Part shown: positions 21,152 through 33,208 of the stretch, one piece after another | Numbering within the stretch: position 1 is the first letter of the stretch | Layout of the letters: each line of letters starts with the position of its first letter | Assembly (NCBI RefSeq): GCF_000429625.1 | Contig: NZ_AUCF01000005.1 | Span: forward strand, 62,001-126,000 | DNA from: Azospirillum halopraeferens DSM 3675 | Lineage (GTDB): Bacteria > Pseudomonadota > Alphaproteobacteria > Azospirillales > Azospirillaceae | Reading direction: 5' to 3' | Length of the DNA: 64,000 nt | The notes under the pieces: generated by a model | The model's input: the letters and a program-made list of their open reading frames with translations, nothing else | Database searches by the model: none | Told to the model about the DNA's origin: nothing | Made by a program: the position numbers and the translations under genes

Positions 21152-21997
21152 ATGCCCCGCCCCCGAGACATCAAGCGGCCCCGCCGCAAGCCGCCCGACC
21201 GCACAGCACCGTCCACCGGACCGGCCGCCGGCCCGCCCGCCGCGCCGCGCCTGTTCCGCGTCGCCGGTTTCGGCGCCGTGTCCGCCCTGTTCGAGAACGA
21301 GCCGCAACGCGTCGAGCGGCTGTTCTTCGACGAGCGCCTGAAGCCGCGCGTCGGCCCCCTGTGCGAATGGCTGGCCCGTGCCCGCCGGCCCTACCGGCTG
21401 GTGGACGGGGAGGAGCTGGCGCGCATCGCCGGAACCGCCATGCACGGCGGCGTGGTGGCGCTGATGGCGCCGCGGCCGGTGCCGCTCTTCGATCCGGCAC
21501 AGGCGGCCGCAGCGGCGCGCGACGGCCGGCCGCTGCTGCTGCTGGACGGCGTCGGCAACCCGCACAACCTCGGCGCCATCGTGCGCACGGCCGCGTTCTT
21601 CGGCCTGCCCCGCCTGGTGCTGTCCGATCATCCGGCCCGGGCCCTGCCGTCGGAAGCCGGCTACCGCGTCGCCGAGGGCGGGTTCGAGTGGGTGGAGGTG
21701 CTGCGCGCCGAGGGCTTCGCCGCGGTGCTCCGCCGCCTGTCCGCGGCCTACCGGGTGGTCGGCACGGCGCTGGACCCGCGGGCCCGCCCCCTGGCCGACC
21801 TGCCGCCCCCGGACGCCCGCGATCCCCGCCCCCTGGCCGTTGTGCTGGGCAACGAGGAGGAGGGGCTGCCCCGCGCCACGCTGGCCGCCTGCGAGGCGGT
21901 CGTCACCCTGCCGGGCAGCGGCCGGGTCCAGTCCCTCAATGTCGCCGCCACCGCGGCGATCGTCATCCACCACCTGATGGGCGGGCGCGCCGGGTGA
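21152..21997 (+). CDS. TrmH/SpoU-family RNA 2'-O-methyltransferase
   Basis: A 281-residue SPOUT-class enzyme that methylates ribose in tRNA or rRNA. A basic, proline-rich leader (about 30 residues) precedes the substrate-binding domain. The knot contains LLLDGVGNPHNLGAIVRTA (motif 1), VVLGNEEEGLP (motif 2) and LPGSGRVQSLNVAATAAI (motif 3). Target RNA (for example tRNA Gm18 or 23S G2251) cannot be inferred with confidence. It stands alone between the SDR gene and a leftward gene whose stop codon is only 14 bases away. Confidence 0.92.
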   Translation: MPRPRDIKRPRRKPPDRTAPSTGPAAGPPAAPRLFRVAGFGAVSALFENEPQRVERLFFDERLKPRVGPLCEWLARARRPYRLVDGEELARIAGTAMHGGVVALMAPRPVPLFDPAQAAAAARDGRPLLLLDGVGNPHNLGAIVRTAAFFGLPRLVLSDHPARALPSEAGYRVAEGGFEWVEVLRAEGFAAVLRRLSAAYRVVGTALDPRARPLADLPPPDARDPRPLAVVLGNEEEGLPRATLAACEAVVTLPGSGRVQSLNVAATAAIVIHHLMGGRAG

Positions 21998-22011
21998 GGC
22001 GCCGGGCGCGC

Positions 22012-22440
22012 TCAGGCCAGCGCCACGATGAGCAGCAGCGCCACCGCACCGATGGAGACGATGGGGATGAGGTCGACGCCCTCGTAGTTCCAGGTGGGGG
22101 CTCGGCGCGTGCCGTGGCCGTGCGTGGAGCCCATGGACGCCGCGTCGTGGCTCGTCGACGGGCGCACCCCCGGCGCGGACACGGCGGGAGCGGCGGGGCG
22201 GGCGATGCTCACCACCCCGGCGTCGCCGGCCGCGGCGCCGCCGTCGGACCGGCCGTGCAGCAAGGCGGGGTCGACGTCGACGTCGATCCCGGCGCTCTCC
22301 AGCCGTTCCACGACGCGGGCGATGTCGCCGGGCGACATGCGGTCGACCGGCAGGATGCGCCCCAGGTCCTCGGCGCTGATGCGTCCCTGGCGGCGGCCGA
22401 CGTCCTCAAGGCGGGTCAGGGCGGTCTCGTCGATGGCCAT
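22012..22440 (-). CDS. Sigma-70 region 1.1-like, C-terminally membrane-anchored protein
   Basis: A 142-residue protein. Residues about 6-58 (LTRLEDVGRRQGRISAEDL, then ILPVDRMSPGDIARVVERL and SAGIDVDVD) follow the pattern of region 1.1 of the housekeeping sigma factor, with its L-x-x-x-G-x-x-x-G-x-[IL] start and GIDV end. A flexible Ala/Pro/His linker follows, and a single hydrophobic helix (123-142) closes the chain with no polar tail. No other sigma region is present. ATG 22440 is chosen because AAGGGA precedes it. Function unknown. A membrane-bound decoy of region 1.1 is a speculation. Confidence 0.72.
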   Translation of the reverse strand: MAIDETALTRLEDVGRRQGRISAEDLGRILPVDRMSPGDIARVVERLESAGIDVDVDPALLHGRSDGGAAAGDAGVVSIARPAAPAVSAPGVRPSTSHDAASMGSTHGHGTRRAPTWNYEGVDLIPIVSIGAVALLLIVALA

Positions 22441-22593
22441 GGCGGGTGTCCCTTGCGGTGATCGGGTTGGTCTGTCCGAGGGTAACACCGGGGACGGGGA
22501 CAAGGCTCCGCCCGGGCCGGCGCCGCCCCCGGGCTTGCCCGGCCCGTCCGGCGCACCACCTCAGGGGCACCGTTTCCGAGAAGGAGGTCCGCC

Positions 22594-23235
<642 letters not shown>

Positions 23236-23371
23236 TGCCGGTCGCTCGCCCCCCGTAGCCGCATCGTCGCGGGGGCGGGCGACCGGTTGCGCGGGGCACG
23301 GCGTTGCGGGTATGGTTCCGCGCGTCCATCGACGCCACGCCCATGGCCCCCAGTCGCGAAGCCGCCCCCTG

Positions 23372-23869
23372 ATGACGATGCAAAGAACAGAGCTGGCCAC
23401 GCCGGCACTCAACGGTCTTCTGGACTTCTGGCTGGGCAAGTGCTCCGCCGGCAATCCGCCGGTCTCCAGCTCCATTTCGCCGGTCGAGCTGCGGCCGTGG
23501 AAGGACAACATCGTCATCTTCGAGGTGATCGGGGAGGATGATTTCGTCTACTCCTACTACGGCCGGGCCCTGGCACAGGCCTGGGGGCATTCCCGCCTCG
23601 GCCACACCCTGGAATCCCTGCCGGAGCCGCAGCGCGCCGTGCTGACCGCCGAGTACGAGGCGGTGATGCGCGAGCGCCTGCCCATGGCCCGCCATTACAC
23701 CGGCATCTTCGATGGCCGCCGGCGCACCTTCGAACGCCTCGTCCTGCCGCTGAGCAGCGACGGCGTCACCGTCGACAAGCTGCTGGTGGCCGCCTACGAG
23801 CTGCCGGTGGGCCGCACCGCCCCGTACCGCCCCTTCGCCACCCCCTCGACGTCGAGAACACCGGCATGA
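23372..23869 (+). CDS. PAS_5-type sensor protein
   Basis: A protein of about 165 residues with the PAS_5 fold often seen in Rhodospirillales. It starts with a [10 protein letters not shown] helix, followed by [21 protein letters not shown], a TLES segment and [10 protein letters not shown]. No output domain is attached. It overlaps the next gene, an FtsK-type motor, by four bases (ATGA), so the two are translated in a coupled way. An upstream in-frame ATG at 23312 adds a basic leader and is less likely. Ligand unknown. Confidence 0.78.
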   Translation: MTMQRTELATPALNGLLDFWLGKCSAGNPPVSSSISPVELRPWKDNIVIFEVIGEDDFVYSYYGRALAQAWGHSRLGHTLESLPEPQRAVLTAEYEAVMRERLPMARHYTGIFDGRRRTFERLVLPLSSDGVTVDKLLVAAYELPVGRTAPYRPFATPSTSRTPA

Positions 23870-25896
23870 AGCCGCGCACGCCCCACCTGACCGCGCCCGC
23901 TACCCAGACCGGCGTCGTCACCGCCGACGAATTCAATCTTTGGTGCGCGCTGAACGGCCGCCCGTTCAACCTCGTCCCCAACGCCCGCTCCGACGGGCGG
24001 CCGCAGTGGGACGTGGAGGTGCTGCCGGGAACGCCGCGCGCCGGCACCGTCTATTCCACGGGGTTGAGCGAGGAAGGCCCGGCGGTGATCGCCGGCTTCG
24101 CCTTCCTGGCCGGCGTGGAGTGGGCGGTCGAGGCGACCCCGGCCGACTCGGCGCCCGCCGCCGCCGCCGCGCCGATCCCGCCGTCGGCCACGGCACCGGG
24201 GCCGGAGTCGATGCCGCAGGCCGCACCGGCTCCGGCGACGCCGGTCGAGCCGGCCGTGGTCCCCGCCACCGCTGTGCCCGCCGGTGCCGCACCCGCCGCC
24301 GCCCCCGTTTCCGCGGCCGTCCACGCCGGCACGCCGCCGACGTCGGCGCGCGAAGCCCTGGCGGGGGTGCCGGCCGACGCCGGCTACCGGCTGCCGCCCA
24401 TCGACCTGTTGCAGACGCCGCCGCCGCGCCCGCCGCAGCAGCACGACGAGGGCGTGCTGGCGCGCAACGCCCGCCAGCTCGAGACGGTGCTGAAGAACTT
24501 CCGGGTGCGCGGCGAGATCATGGAGGTGCGCCCCGGCCCCGTGGTCACCCTGTACGAGCTGGAGCCGGCGCCCGGCACCAAGTCGGCGACCGTCATCAAT
24601 CTGACCGACGACATCGCGCGCTCCATGAGCGCGGTGACCGCCCGCATCGCCATCGTTCCCGGCCGCAGCGTCATCGGGGTGGAATTGCCCAACCCGGTGC
24701 GCGAGATGGTCTACCTGCGCGAGATGCTGGACGCGCCCAACTTCCGCGACGCCACCGCCAACCTGGCCATCGCGCTGGGCAAGGACATCGGCGGCGACCC
24801 GGTGGTGGCCGATCTGGCGCGCATGCCGCACCTGCTGGTGGCGGGTACCACCGGGTCGGGCAAGTCGGTTGCGATCAACACCATGATCCTATCGCTGCTC
24901 TACCGCCTGCCGCCCGACCGCTGCCGCTTCATCATGGTCGATCCCAAGATGCTGGAGCTGTCGGTCTACGACGGCATCCCGCACCTGCTGACGCCCGTCG
25001 TCACCGACCCGAAGAAGGCGGTGATCGCCCTGCGCTGGGCGGTGCGGGAGATGGAGAACCGCTACGAGGCCATGTCGCGCCTGGGCGTGCGCAACATCGA
25101 GGGCTACAACGCCCGCGTGGCCGAACTGGCGTCGCGCGGCGAGAAGCTGCCGCCGCGCCATGGCGAGGGCGACACCGCCCTGCTCGACCTCACCAGCCAG
25201 GAGCCGGTGCCGCTTCCCTTCATCGTCGTCATCGTCGACGAGATGGCCGACCTGATGCTGGTGGCCGGCAAGGAGATCGAGGCGGCGATCCAGCGCCTGG
25301 CCCAGATGGCGCGTGCCGCCGGCATCCACCTGATCATGGCCACCCAGCGCCCGTCGGTGGACGTCATCACCGGCACCATCAAGGCCAACTTCCCCACCCG
25401 CATCTCCTTCCAGGTGACGTCGAAGATCGACAGCCGCACCATCCTGGGCGAGGCCGGAGCGGAGCAGCTCCTGGGCCAGGGCGACATGCTCTACATGCAC
25501 GGCGGCGGCCGCATCACCCGCGTCCACGGCCCCTTCGTCTCCGATTCGGAGGTCGAGGAGATCGTGCAGTTCGTCAAGGCGCAGGGTGCCCCCAACTACG
25601 TCACCGCCATCACCGAAGAGGATGAGGAGATCATCGCCGAGGAGGAGGAGGATACCGGCGCCACCGGCGGCGTGTCCGCCGACGATCTCTACCTCCAGGC
25701 CGTCAATCTGGTGGTGCGGGAGCAGAAGGTGTCCGTCTCCTTCATCCAGCGCCAGCTCCAGATCGGCTACAACCGTGCCGCCCGGCTGGTGGAGCGCATG
25801 GAGCAGGAACGGGTGGTCTCCGCCGCCAACCACCAGGGCAAGCGCGACGTGCTGATGTCGATCGCCGGGCTGTCGGCCAAGCGGGCGGGCGTGTAG
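23866..25896 (+). CDS. FtsK/SpoIIIE-type DNA translocase lacking the membrane domain
   Basis: A 676-residue DNA pump. The motor has Walker A GTTGSGKS (327-334), Walker B VVIVDE (453-458) and the MATQRPSVDVITGTIKANFP block. The C-terminal winged-helix gamma domain, which reads oriented DNA motifs, is at about 605-668. No transmembrane helices are present: the usual four are replaced by an unrecognised 90-residue domain (VVTADEFNLWCALNGRPFN onward) and a Pro/Ala linker (90-170). It is therefore soluble, unlike division FtsK, and coupled to a PAS gene. It may be a second, regulated FtsK. A canonical copy should exist elsewhere. Confidence 0.87.
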   Translation: MKPRTPHLTAPATQTGVVTADEFNLWCALNGRPFNLVPNARSDGRPQWDVEVLPGTPRAGTVYSTGLSEEGPAVIAGFAFLAGVEWAVEATPADSAPAAAAAPIPPSATAPGPESMPQAAPAPATPVEPAVVPATAVPAGAAPAAAPVSAAVHAGTPPTSAREALAGVPADAGYRLPPIDLLQTPPPRPPQQHDEGVLARNARQLETVLKNFRVRGEIMEVRPGPVVTLYELEPAPGTKSATVINLTDDIARSMSAVTARIAIVPGRSVIGVELPNPVREMVYLREMLDAPNFRDATANLAIALGKDIGGDPVVADLARMPHLLVAGTTGSGKSVAINTMILSLLYRLPPDRCRFIMVDPKMLELSVYDGIPHLLTPVVTDPKKAVIALRWAVREMENRYEAMSRLGVRNIEGYNARVAELASRGEKLPPRHGEGDTALLDLTSQEPVPLPFIVVIVDEMADLMLVAGKEIEAAIQRLAQMARAAGIHLIMATQRPSVDVITGTIKANFPTRISFQVTSKIDSRTILGEAGAEQLLGQGDMLYMHGGGRITRVHGPFVSDSEVEEIVQFVKAQGAPNYVTAITEEDEEIIAEEEEDTGATGGVSADDLYLQAVNLVVREQKVSVSFIQRQLQIGYNRAARLVERMEQERVVSAANHQGKRDVLMSIAGLSAKRAGV

Positions 25897-25897
25897 G

Positions 25898-26515
25898 GTG
25901 CCCGCCGCCCCGGTGACCGACACGGCGGCCCTGGAGTCGCTCTACGGCCGGCCCGCCGGGGCGTCCCTGCGCAAGGAAACCGACCACCTCACCCCCGGTT
26001 ACCGCGCCTTCGTGGAGGCGGCGCCCTTCTGCGTCGTGGCGACGTGCGGGCCGGAAGGGCCGGATGCCTCGCCGCGCGGCGACGGCCCCGGCTTCGTGCG
26101 GGTGCGCGACGCGCGCACCCTGCTGATCCCCGACCGCCGCGGCAACAACCGCCTCGACAGCCTGCGCAACCTGGTCCACGACCCGCGCCTGGCGTTGCTG
26201 TTCCTTATCCCCGGCGTCGACGAGACGCTGCGGGTGGTCGGGCGGGCGGTCATCGACGCCGACCCCGACCTGTGCGCCGCCTTCGCGGTCGACAGCCGGG
26301 CGCCGAAGACGGTGCTGGTGGTGAGCATCGAATCGGTCTTCTTCCAGTGCGCCCGCGCCCTGATCCGCTCCCGCCTGTGGGACCCGCAGGCGCGGGTGGA
26401 CCGCACCGCCCTGCCCTCCACCGGCACGCTGCTGGCAGAGGCCAGCGGCGGCGCCGAGGGCGGCGAGAACTACGACCGGTCGCTGGCGGAGCGGCTTCCC
26501 GGGTCCCTGTACTGA
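25898..26515 (+). CDS. Pyridoxamine 5'-phosphate oxidase-family (FMN-binding) protein
   Basis: A 205-residue split-barrel flavoprotein of the PPOX-like group. The pattern FCVVATCGPEGPDASPRGD and LLIPDRRGNNRLDSLRNL, then LLFLIPG and VVGRA, fits the MSMEG_1061-type subfamily, whose substrates are mostly unknown. The start is a GTG one base after the FtsK stop codon, so it is in the same operon. The first 12 residues carry no family feature, leaving some start doubt. Confidence 0.82.
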   Translation: MPAAPVTDTAALESLYGRPAGASLRKETDHLTPGYRAFVEAAPFCVVATCGPEGPDASPRGDGPGFVRVRDARTLLIPDRRGNNRLDSLRNLVHDPRLALLFLIPGVDETLRVVGRAVIDADPDLCAAFAVDSRAPKTVLVVSIESVFFQCARALIRSRLWDPQARVDRTALPSTGTLLAEASGGAEGGENYDRSLAERLPGSLY

Positions 26516-26526
26516 CGAGGATCGGA

Positions 26527-27015
26527 ATGAAGGACCACTTCCGGCTTTTCGCCCGCTACAACCGCTGGGCCAACGATCGCCTCTTCGACGCCGTCGCCGC
26601 CCTGCCGGAGGAGCGGTTCCGCGAAGACCGCGGCGCCTTCTTCGGGTCCCTGTGCGGCACGCTGAACCACATCCTGGTGGGCGACCAGCTTTGGATGCGC
26701 CGGTTCGAGGGCGCCGGGCCGCAGCCGCCGTCGCTGGACACCATCCTCCACCCGGATCTTCCCGGCCTGCGCGCCGCCCGCGAGGCGGAGGACGCCCGCA
26801 TCCTCGCCTTCGTGGAGGCGCAGGACGAGGCGCGCTTCGCCGGCACGCTGGCCTACACCAACGTCCGGGGCGAACGGTGGGAACAGCCCTTCTCCGCGGT
26901 CCTCGGCCACCTCTTCAACCACCAGACCCATCACCGCGGCCAGGCCCACACCCTGCTCTCCCAGTTCGGCCACACGCCGCCGGAACTGGACCTGATCTAC
27001 TTCATGCGGGAGTGA
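26527..27015 (+). CDS. DinB-family protein
   Basis: A 162-residue four-helix protein of the DinB/YfiT metal-binding fold. The N-terminus LFARYNRWANDRLFDAVAAL, the CGTLNHILVGDQLWMRRF helix and the H-x3-H motif in NHQTHHRGQAH (metal ligands with the earlier histidine) are characteristic. The ATG at 26527 follows GAGGATCGGA. It lies 11 bases behind the PPOX gene and closes a PAS-FtsK-PPOX-DinB run. Thiol-transferase or damage-linked roles are known for relatives; none can be chosen here. Confidence 0.87.
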   Translation: MKDHFRLFARYNRWANDRLFDAVAALPEERFREDRGAFFGSLCGTLNHILVGDQLWMRRFEGAGPQPPSLDTILHPDLPGLRAAREAEDARILAFVEAQDEARFAGTLAYTNVRGERWEQPFSAVLGHLFNHQTHHRGQAHTLLSQFGHTPPELDLIYFMRE

Positions 27016-27046
27016 CGGGGGCGAACAGTATCGTCCCGAGGCCGCC

Positions 27047-27370
27047 TCACCCCGCTCCCGGCCCCGCCTGCATCATCACCAGCGCGCCGCGGGCCAGCGA
27101 CAGGATCAGCACCGCCTCGACCAGGCGCAGCATGGCGCGGATCACCGCGCCGACGAATCCGGCAATCGTCCCGCCGCCGGGGAAGACCTCGGTCAGCATG
27201 GCCGCCACGGTGCGGTGGAAACGGTGGACGGCCGTGCCGGCCAGCAGCAGCAGGGGCGGCGTGCCCAGCACAAAGAAGGCGATGCCCTTCCAGGTCGCGT
27301 AGGCCCAGGGGGCGGCGGTGAAGCCCAGCACGCCCGCGACGATCCACACCGCGGCCGGCCAGGCATCCAT
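27047..27370 (-). CDS. Hypothetical membrane protein
   Basis: A 107-residue protein with three hydrophobic stretches: AVWIVAGVLGFTAAPWAY (about 6-24), GIAFFVLGTPPLLLLAGTAV (28-48) and a C-terminal amphipathic LVEAVLILSLARGALVMM. No family is recognised. ATG 27370 is chosen because the longer frame begins at TTG without a ribosome site. It follows a PAS/cysteine protein on the same strand by 33 bases and is probably co-transcribed with it. Confidence 0.62.
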   Translation of the reverse strand: MDAWPAAVWIVAGVLGFTAAPWAYATWKGIAFFVLGTPPLLLLAGTAVHRFHRTVAAMLTEVFPGGGTIAGFVGAVIRAMLRLVEAVLILSLARGALVMMQAGPGAG

Positions 27371-27403
27371 GGCAAGGCCGTCCTGCGCTTCGCCGGTCAA
27401 GGC

Positions 27404-28207
27404 TCAGCCGCCCGGCAGGTGGCGGTAGGCCATCACCAGGCCGGGGCGCCCGTGGCGGTCGGTCAGGGGCAGCAGCAGTTCGACGTAGCGCCCCTCCGGC
27501 AGGAGCGGATCGTTGCGCACGAGGACGCAGCGCGGCTCGGCGCCGGCCAGGCAGGCGCGCAGGTCCACCAGCCAGCGGTCGGCCGCCTCGGGCGCGTGGC
27601 AGGCGGTGACGGGACGGCCGACCGGGCGGAAGCCCATGCGGCGCAGCAGGCCGCGGCCGCACGCCCGATAGACGAAGTCGCCGCCGTCCGCGGTGGCCTC
27701 CAGCAGCGCCAGACGCGACACACAGTCGCGGATGTGGCCGGTGTCGATGTCGACGGCGGCGGGCATGCGCCGCTGCTGCCGCAGCCGGCGCCAGTAGGTA
27801 TAGAGGATGCGCGCCTGGGGCGGCGCCTTGTCCACGTCGAGCGGCACCGAGGAGCAGACCGGCGCCTCCGCATCCGCCGCCGCTTCGGAGCGCGGCGGCA
27901 CCGGCACGCCGATCGCGGCGGCTACCGCGGCGGCAGGGGCGGCCGCGGGCACCCGCTCCGGCCGGCCGCCGTGGGACTTCAGCATGGGCAGCGGCGCCCA
28001 GGCCGGGCAGGTGTGATAGGACCTGGTGATCTTGCGGTAGTCCTGGCTGACCGCGGTCCGGCACTCCCCTTCCACGCTGTAGCGGTTGACGTGGACCAGC
28101 GTGTTGTCCGCGGCGAGCGTGCGCGAACCGCCCCACGAGACGCAGGCGGCGCAGGCGCGGCTGTCTTTGGCGAAGGCGTGGGACATGCGGGGAAGGGCCG
28201 GGGGCAT
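27404..28207 (-). CDS. Cysteine-cluster plus PAS_5 protein
   Basis: A 267-residue two-part protein. The N-terminal 75 residues carry C19 and C22 (CAACVSWGG), C49 and C67 (YHTCPAW), a spacing compatible with a zinc or iron-sulfur site. A low-complexity Ala/Pro linker follows. The C-terminal part (about 133-262) begins with ILYTYWRRLRQQRRMPAAVDID and ends with LLLPLTDRHGRPGLVMAYRHL, the PAS_5 pattern. The start is uncertain: ATG 28207 is the longest, and ATG 28186 leads straight into the cysteine domain. Neither has a good ribosome site. Redox sensing is a reasonable guess. Confidence 0.72.
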   Translation of the reverse strand: MPPALPRMSHAFAKDSRACAACVSWGGSRTLAADNTLVHVNRYSVEGECRTAVSQDYRKITRSYHTCPAWAPLPMLKSHGGRPERVPAAAPAAAVAAAIGVPVPPRSEAAADAEAPVCSSVPLDVDKAPPQARILYTYWRRLRQQRRMPAAVDIDTGHIRDCVSRLALLEATADGGDFVYRACGRGLLRRMGFRPVGRPVTACHAPEAADRWLVDLRACLAGAEPRCVLVRNDPLLPEGRYVELLLPLTDRHGRPGLVMAYRHLPGG

Positions 28208-28340
28208 GTGGGGGAGCGGACCGCCGATTGATGACGCCGTTCGCGCACGCGCGCAAGGGCCGTTTCGCCGACCGGCCGCATTGTTTCAGGCACATGACCG
28301 GCGCGGCGACACGGCCCTTCCCACCCGAAGCCTTAGTGCC

Positions 28341-28400
28341 TATAAAGTGCCCTCGCACGACATACGCCCCCTCTCCCCGCACCGGCGGGAGGGGGCTTTT
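28341..28400 (+). promoter_or_regulatory. carB leader: -10-like box and terminator-like hairpin
   Basis: A TATAAA at 28341-28346 could serve as a -10 element, although no good -35 is seen. Just downstream, 28366-28396 folds as GCCCCC...GGGGGC with an inner CCCGC/GCGGG extension around ACCG, and is followed by TTTT (28397-28400). The hairpin lies only 30 bases before the carB start, so it is either an attenuator or a terminator of an upstream transcript. Confidence 0.5.
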
Positions 28401-28429
28401 GCTGACTGAACGTCGAGAAGCGGACCGCC

Positions 28430-31684
<3,255 letters not shown>

Positions 31685-31694
31685 GGACGGATTA

Positions 31695-31721
31695 CGGCGC
31701 GGAGGCCCGTCCCCCGCGCCG
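31695..31721 (+). terminator. Hairpin between carB and greA
   Basis: CGGCGCGG (31695-31702) and CCGCGCCG (31714-31721) form a perfect 8-bp stem with an 11-base loop. The sequence after it is AAATCTTT, a poor T tract, so it may act as a weak terminator or protect the carB 3' end. Confidence 0.5.
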
Positions 31722-31767
31722 AAATCTTTCTGACATCGACGCGCTGGCATGGTGATGGACTGAAGAC

Positions 31768-32241
31768 ATGGAAAAAGTGCCGATGACCGCTGCAGGTTTC
31801 GAACGCCTGCAGGAAGAGTTGAAGCATCTGAAGGCCGTCGAGCGTCCGGCCGTCATCAAGGCTATTGCTGAGGCTCGCGAGCACGGCGACCTGTCGGAGA
31901 ATGCCGAATATCACGCTGCGAGGGAGCGTCAGAGCTTCATCGAAGGCCGCGTGGGCGAACTGGAAGACAAGATCAGCCGCGCGGAGGTCATCGACCCCTC
32001 CAAGCTGTCCGGTGACATGGTGAAGTTCGGCGCCACCGTGACGCTGGCCGACGAAGACACCGACGAGGAAACCACCTATCAGATCGTCGGCCAGGACGAG
32101 AGCGACATCAAGAACGGATTCCTGTCCATCCAGTCGCCTCTGGCCCGTGCCCTGATCGGCAAGCATGTGGGCGACAGCGTCGAGGTGTCGACCCCCGGCG
32201 GCTCGAAGCTGTACGAGATCGTCACCGTCACCTTCCGCTGA
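31768..32241 (+). CDS. greA: Transcription elongation factor GreA
   Basis: A 157-residue factor that rescues backtracked RNA polymerase by stimulating transcript cleavage. The N-terminal coiled coil has [17 protein letters not shown], and the acidic tip region reads [18 protein letters not shown]. The C-terminal FKBP-like domain ends [13 protein letters not shown]. Length and layout are standard. It follows carB by 83 bases on the same strand, with a hairpin in between. A carB-greA pairing is common in this bacterial class. Confidence 0.97.
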   Translation: MEKVPMTAAGFERLQEELKHLKAVERPAVIKAIAEAREHGDLSENAEYHAARERQSFIEGRVGELEDKISRAEVIDPSKLSGDMVKFGATVTLADEDTDEETTYQIVGQDESDIKNGFLSIQSPLARALIGKHVGDSVEVSTPGGSKLYEIVTVTFR

Positions 32242-32250
32242 CGGCGTTCC

Positions 32251-32273
32251 GGCCCGCGCTCCCGCCGCGGGCC
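32251..32273 (+). terminator. Hairpin after greA
   Basis: GGCCCGCG (32251-32258) pairs perfectly with CGCGGGCC (32266-32273). No T tract follows, so it is only a probable terminator or 3'-end stabiliser for greA. Confidence 0.45.
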
Positions 32274-32387
32274 GGCCCATTCCGGGCAGACCGATTCCGG
32301 GTTGAAAACAGGATCATTGTAGGTCATCCTCAACGGCGTTGCGGCCCATGAGGGGGTCGTGGCCTGTCACATTGCACGAGACCGTTG

Positions 32388-32984
32388 ATGTACGACCGCC
32401 CGCAGCGCGGGGCGTTCCGCGCTCCCGAGATCACCCACCGCGATATCCGCGCCACCGTCAAGTGGTTCAACCCGACCAAGGGCTTCGGCTTCGTGACGCC
32501 CGATGACGGTTCGCCGGACGCGTTCCTCCACTCCACCGTCCTGCAGTTTTCCGGCCACGATTCCCTGCCGGACGGCGCGACCATCGTGTGCGATCTGTCC
32601 CGCGGCCCCAAGGGACCGCAGGTGGCGAACGTCCACTCGGTCGACACCTCGACGGCCACGGCCGGCTCGTCGCGTCCCGCTCGCGGCGGCTACGACGCCG
32701 GCGGCGGTTATGGCGGCGGCGGCGGGTATGGTGCCGGCGGTGGCGGCGGCTGGGACCGCGGCGCGTCCGGCCCAACCGAAACGGTCGACGGAACCGTCAA
32801 GTGGTTCAACGCGACCAAGGGCTTCGGCTTCATCGCTCCGGTGTCCGGCGGCAAGGATATCTTCGTCCACATCCGCGCGCTGGAGCGCAGCGGGATCGGC
32901 GGCCTGAGCGACGGCGAGCAGGTGCGTGTCACCGTCCGCCAGGGTGCCAAGGGCCCCGAGGCCGAACGGATCGAGTTGGCCTGA
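32388..32984 (+). CDS. Double cold-shock-domain protein
   Basis: A 198-residue nucleic-acid-binding protein with two cold-shock domains, at about 20-85 and 130-198. Each has the RNP1-type KGFGF motif: ATVKWFNPTKGFGFV in the first and GTVKWFNATKGFGFI in the second. The second keeps DIFVHIRA (RNP2 type), while the first has DAFLHSTVLQ. A glycine/tyrosine-rich linker (GGGYGGGGGYG) joins them. ATG 32388 is preferred over the overlapping TTG at 32385. Two-domain CspA-like proteins are typical of alphaproteobacteria. Confidence 0.94.
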   Translation: MYDRPQRGAFRAPEITHRDIRATVKWFNPTKGFGFVTPDDGSPDAFLHSTVLQFSGHDSLPDGATIVCDLSRGPKGPQVANVHSVDTSTATAGSSRPARGGYDAGGGYGGGGGYGAGGGGGWDRGASGPTETVDGTVKWFNATKGFGFIAPVSGGKDIFVHIRALERSGIGGLSDGEQVRVTVRQGAKGPEAERIELA

Positions 32985-33014
32985 TCCCGGCATCGGCACC
33001 ACGGACCGAATCGC

Positions 33015-33045
33015 AACGGGCCGCCTCACTCGGGGCGGCCCGTTT
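33015..33045 (+). terminator. Rho-independent terminator of the cold-shock gene
   Basis: AACGGGCCGCC (33015-33025) and GGCGGCCCGTT (33034-33044) form a perfect 11-bp stem with an 8-base loop, followed by TTCGTATT. It lies 31 bases after the cold-shock stop codon. Confidence 0.8.
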
Positions 33046-33208
33046 CGTATTCGGCAATGGCATGCTTTTGACGCCTATGCTCGGCAGTGGCAAGCGCGCT
33101 GGCGGCTGCGGCGAGACGGGCCAGCACGGCGTCGTCATGGGTGATGGCTCCAGCCGCGCGCTGAATTTCGGCGGCCCGGGCGCGAGCCTTGGCAAGAAGT
33201 TCTACTCC
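33026..33208 (-). pseudogene. Possible 3' remnant of a lost gene
   Basis: A leftward frame of 60 codons without an ATG, GTG or TTG at its upstream end. It encodes KARARAAEIQRAAG, then ITHDDAVLARLAAAAS and AEHRRQKHAIAEYETGRPE before a TGA inside the terminator loop. Composition looks coding-like (balanced charged helix), and the sequence upstream of it turns abruptly AT-rich. A truncated gene is one reading; a chance frame is the other. No family is recognised. Confidence 0.3.
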
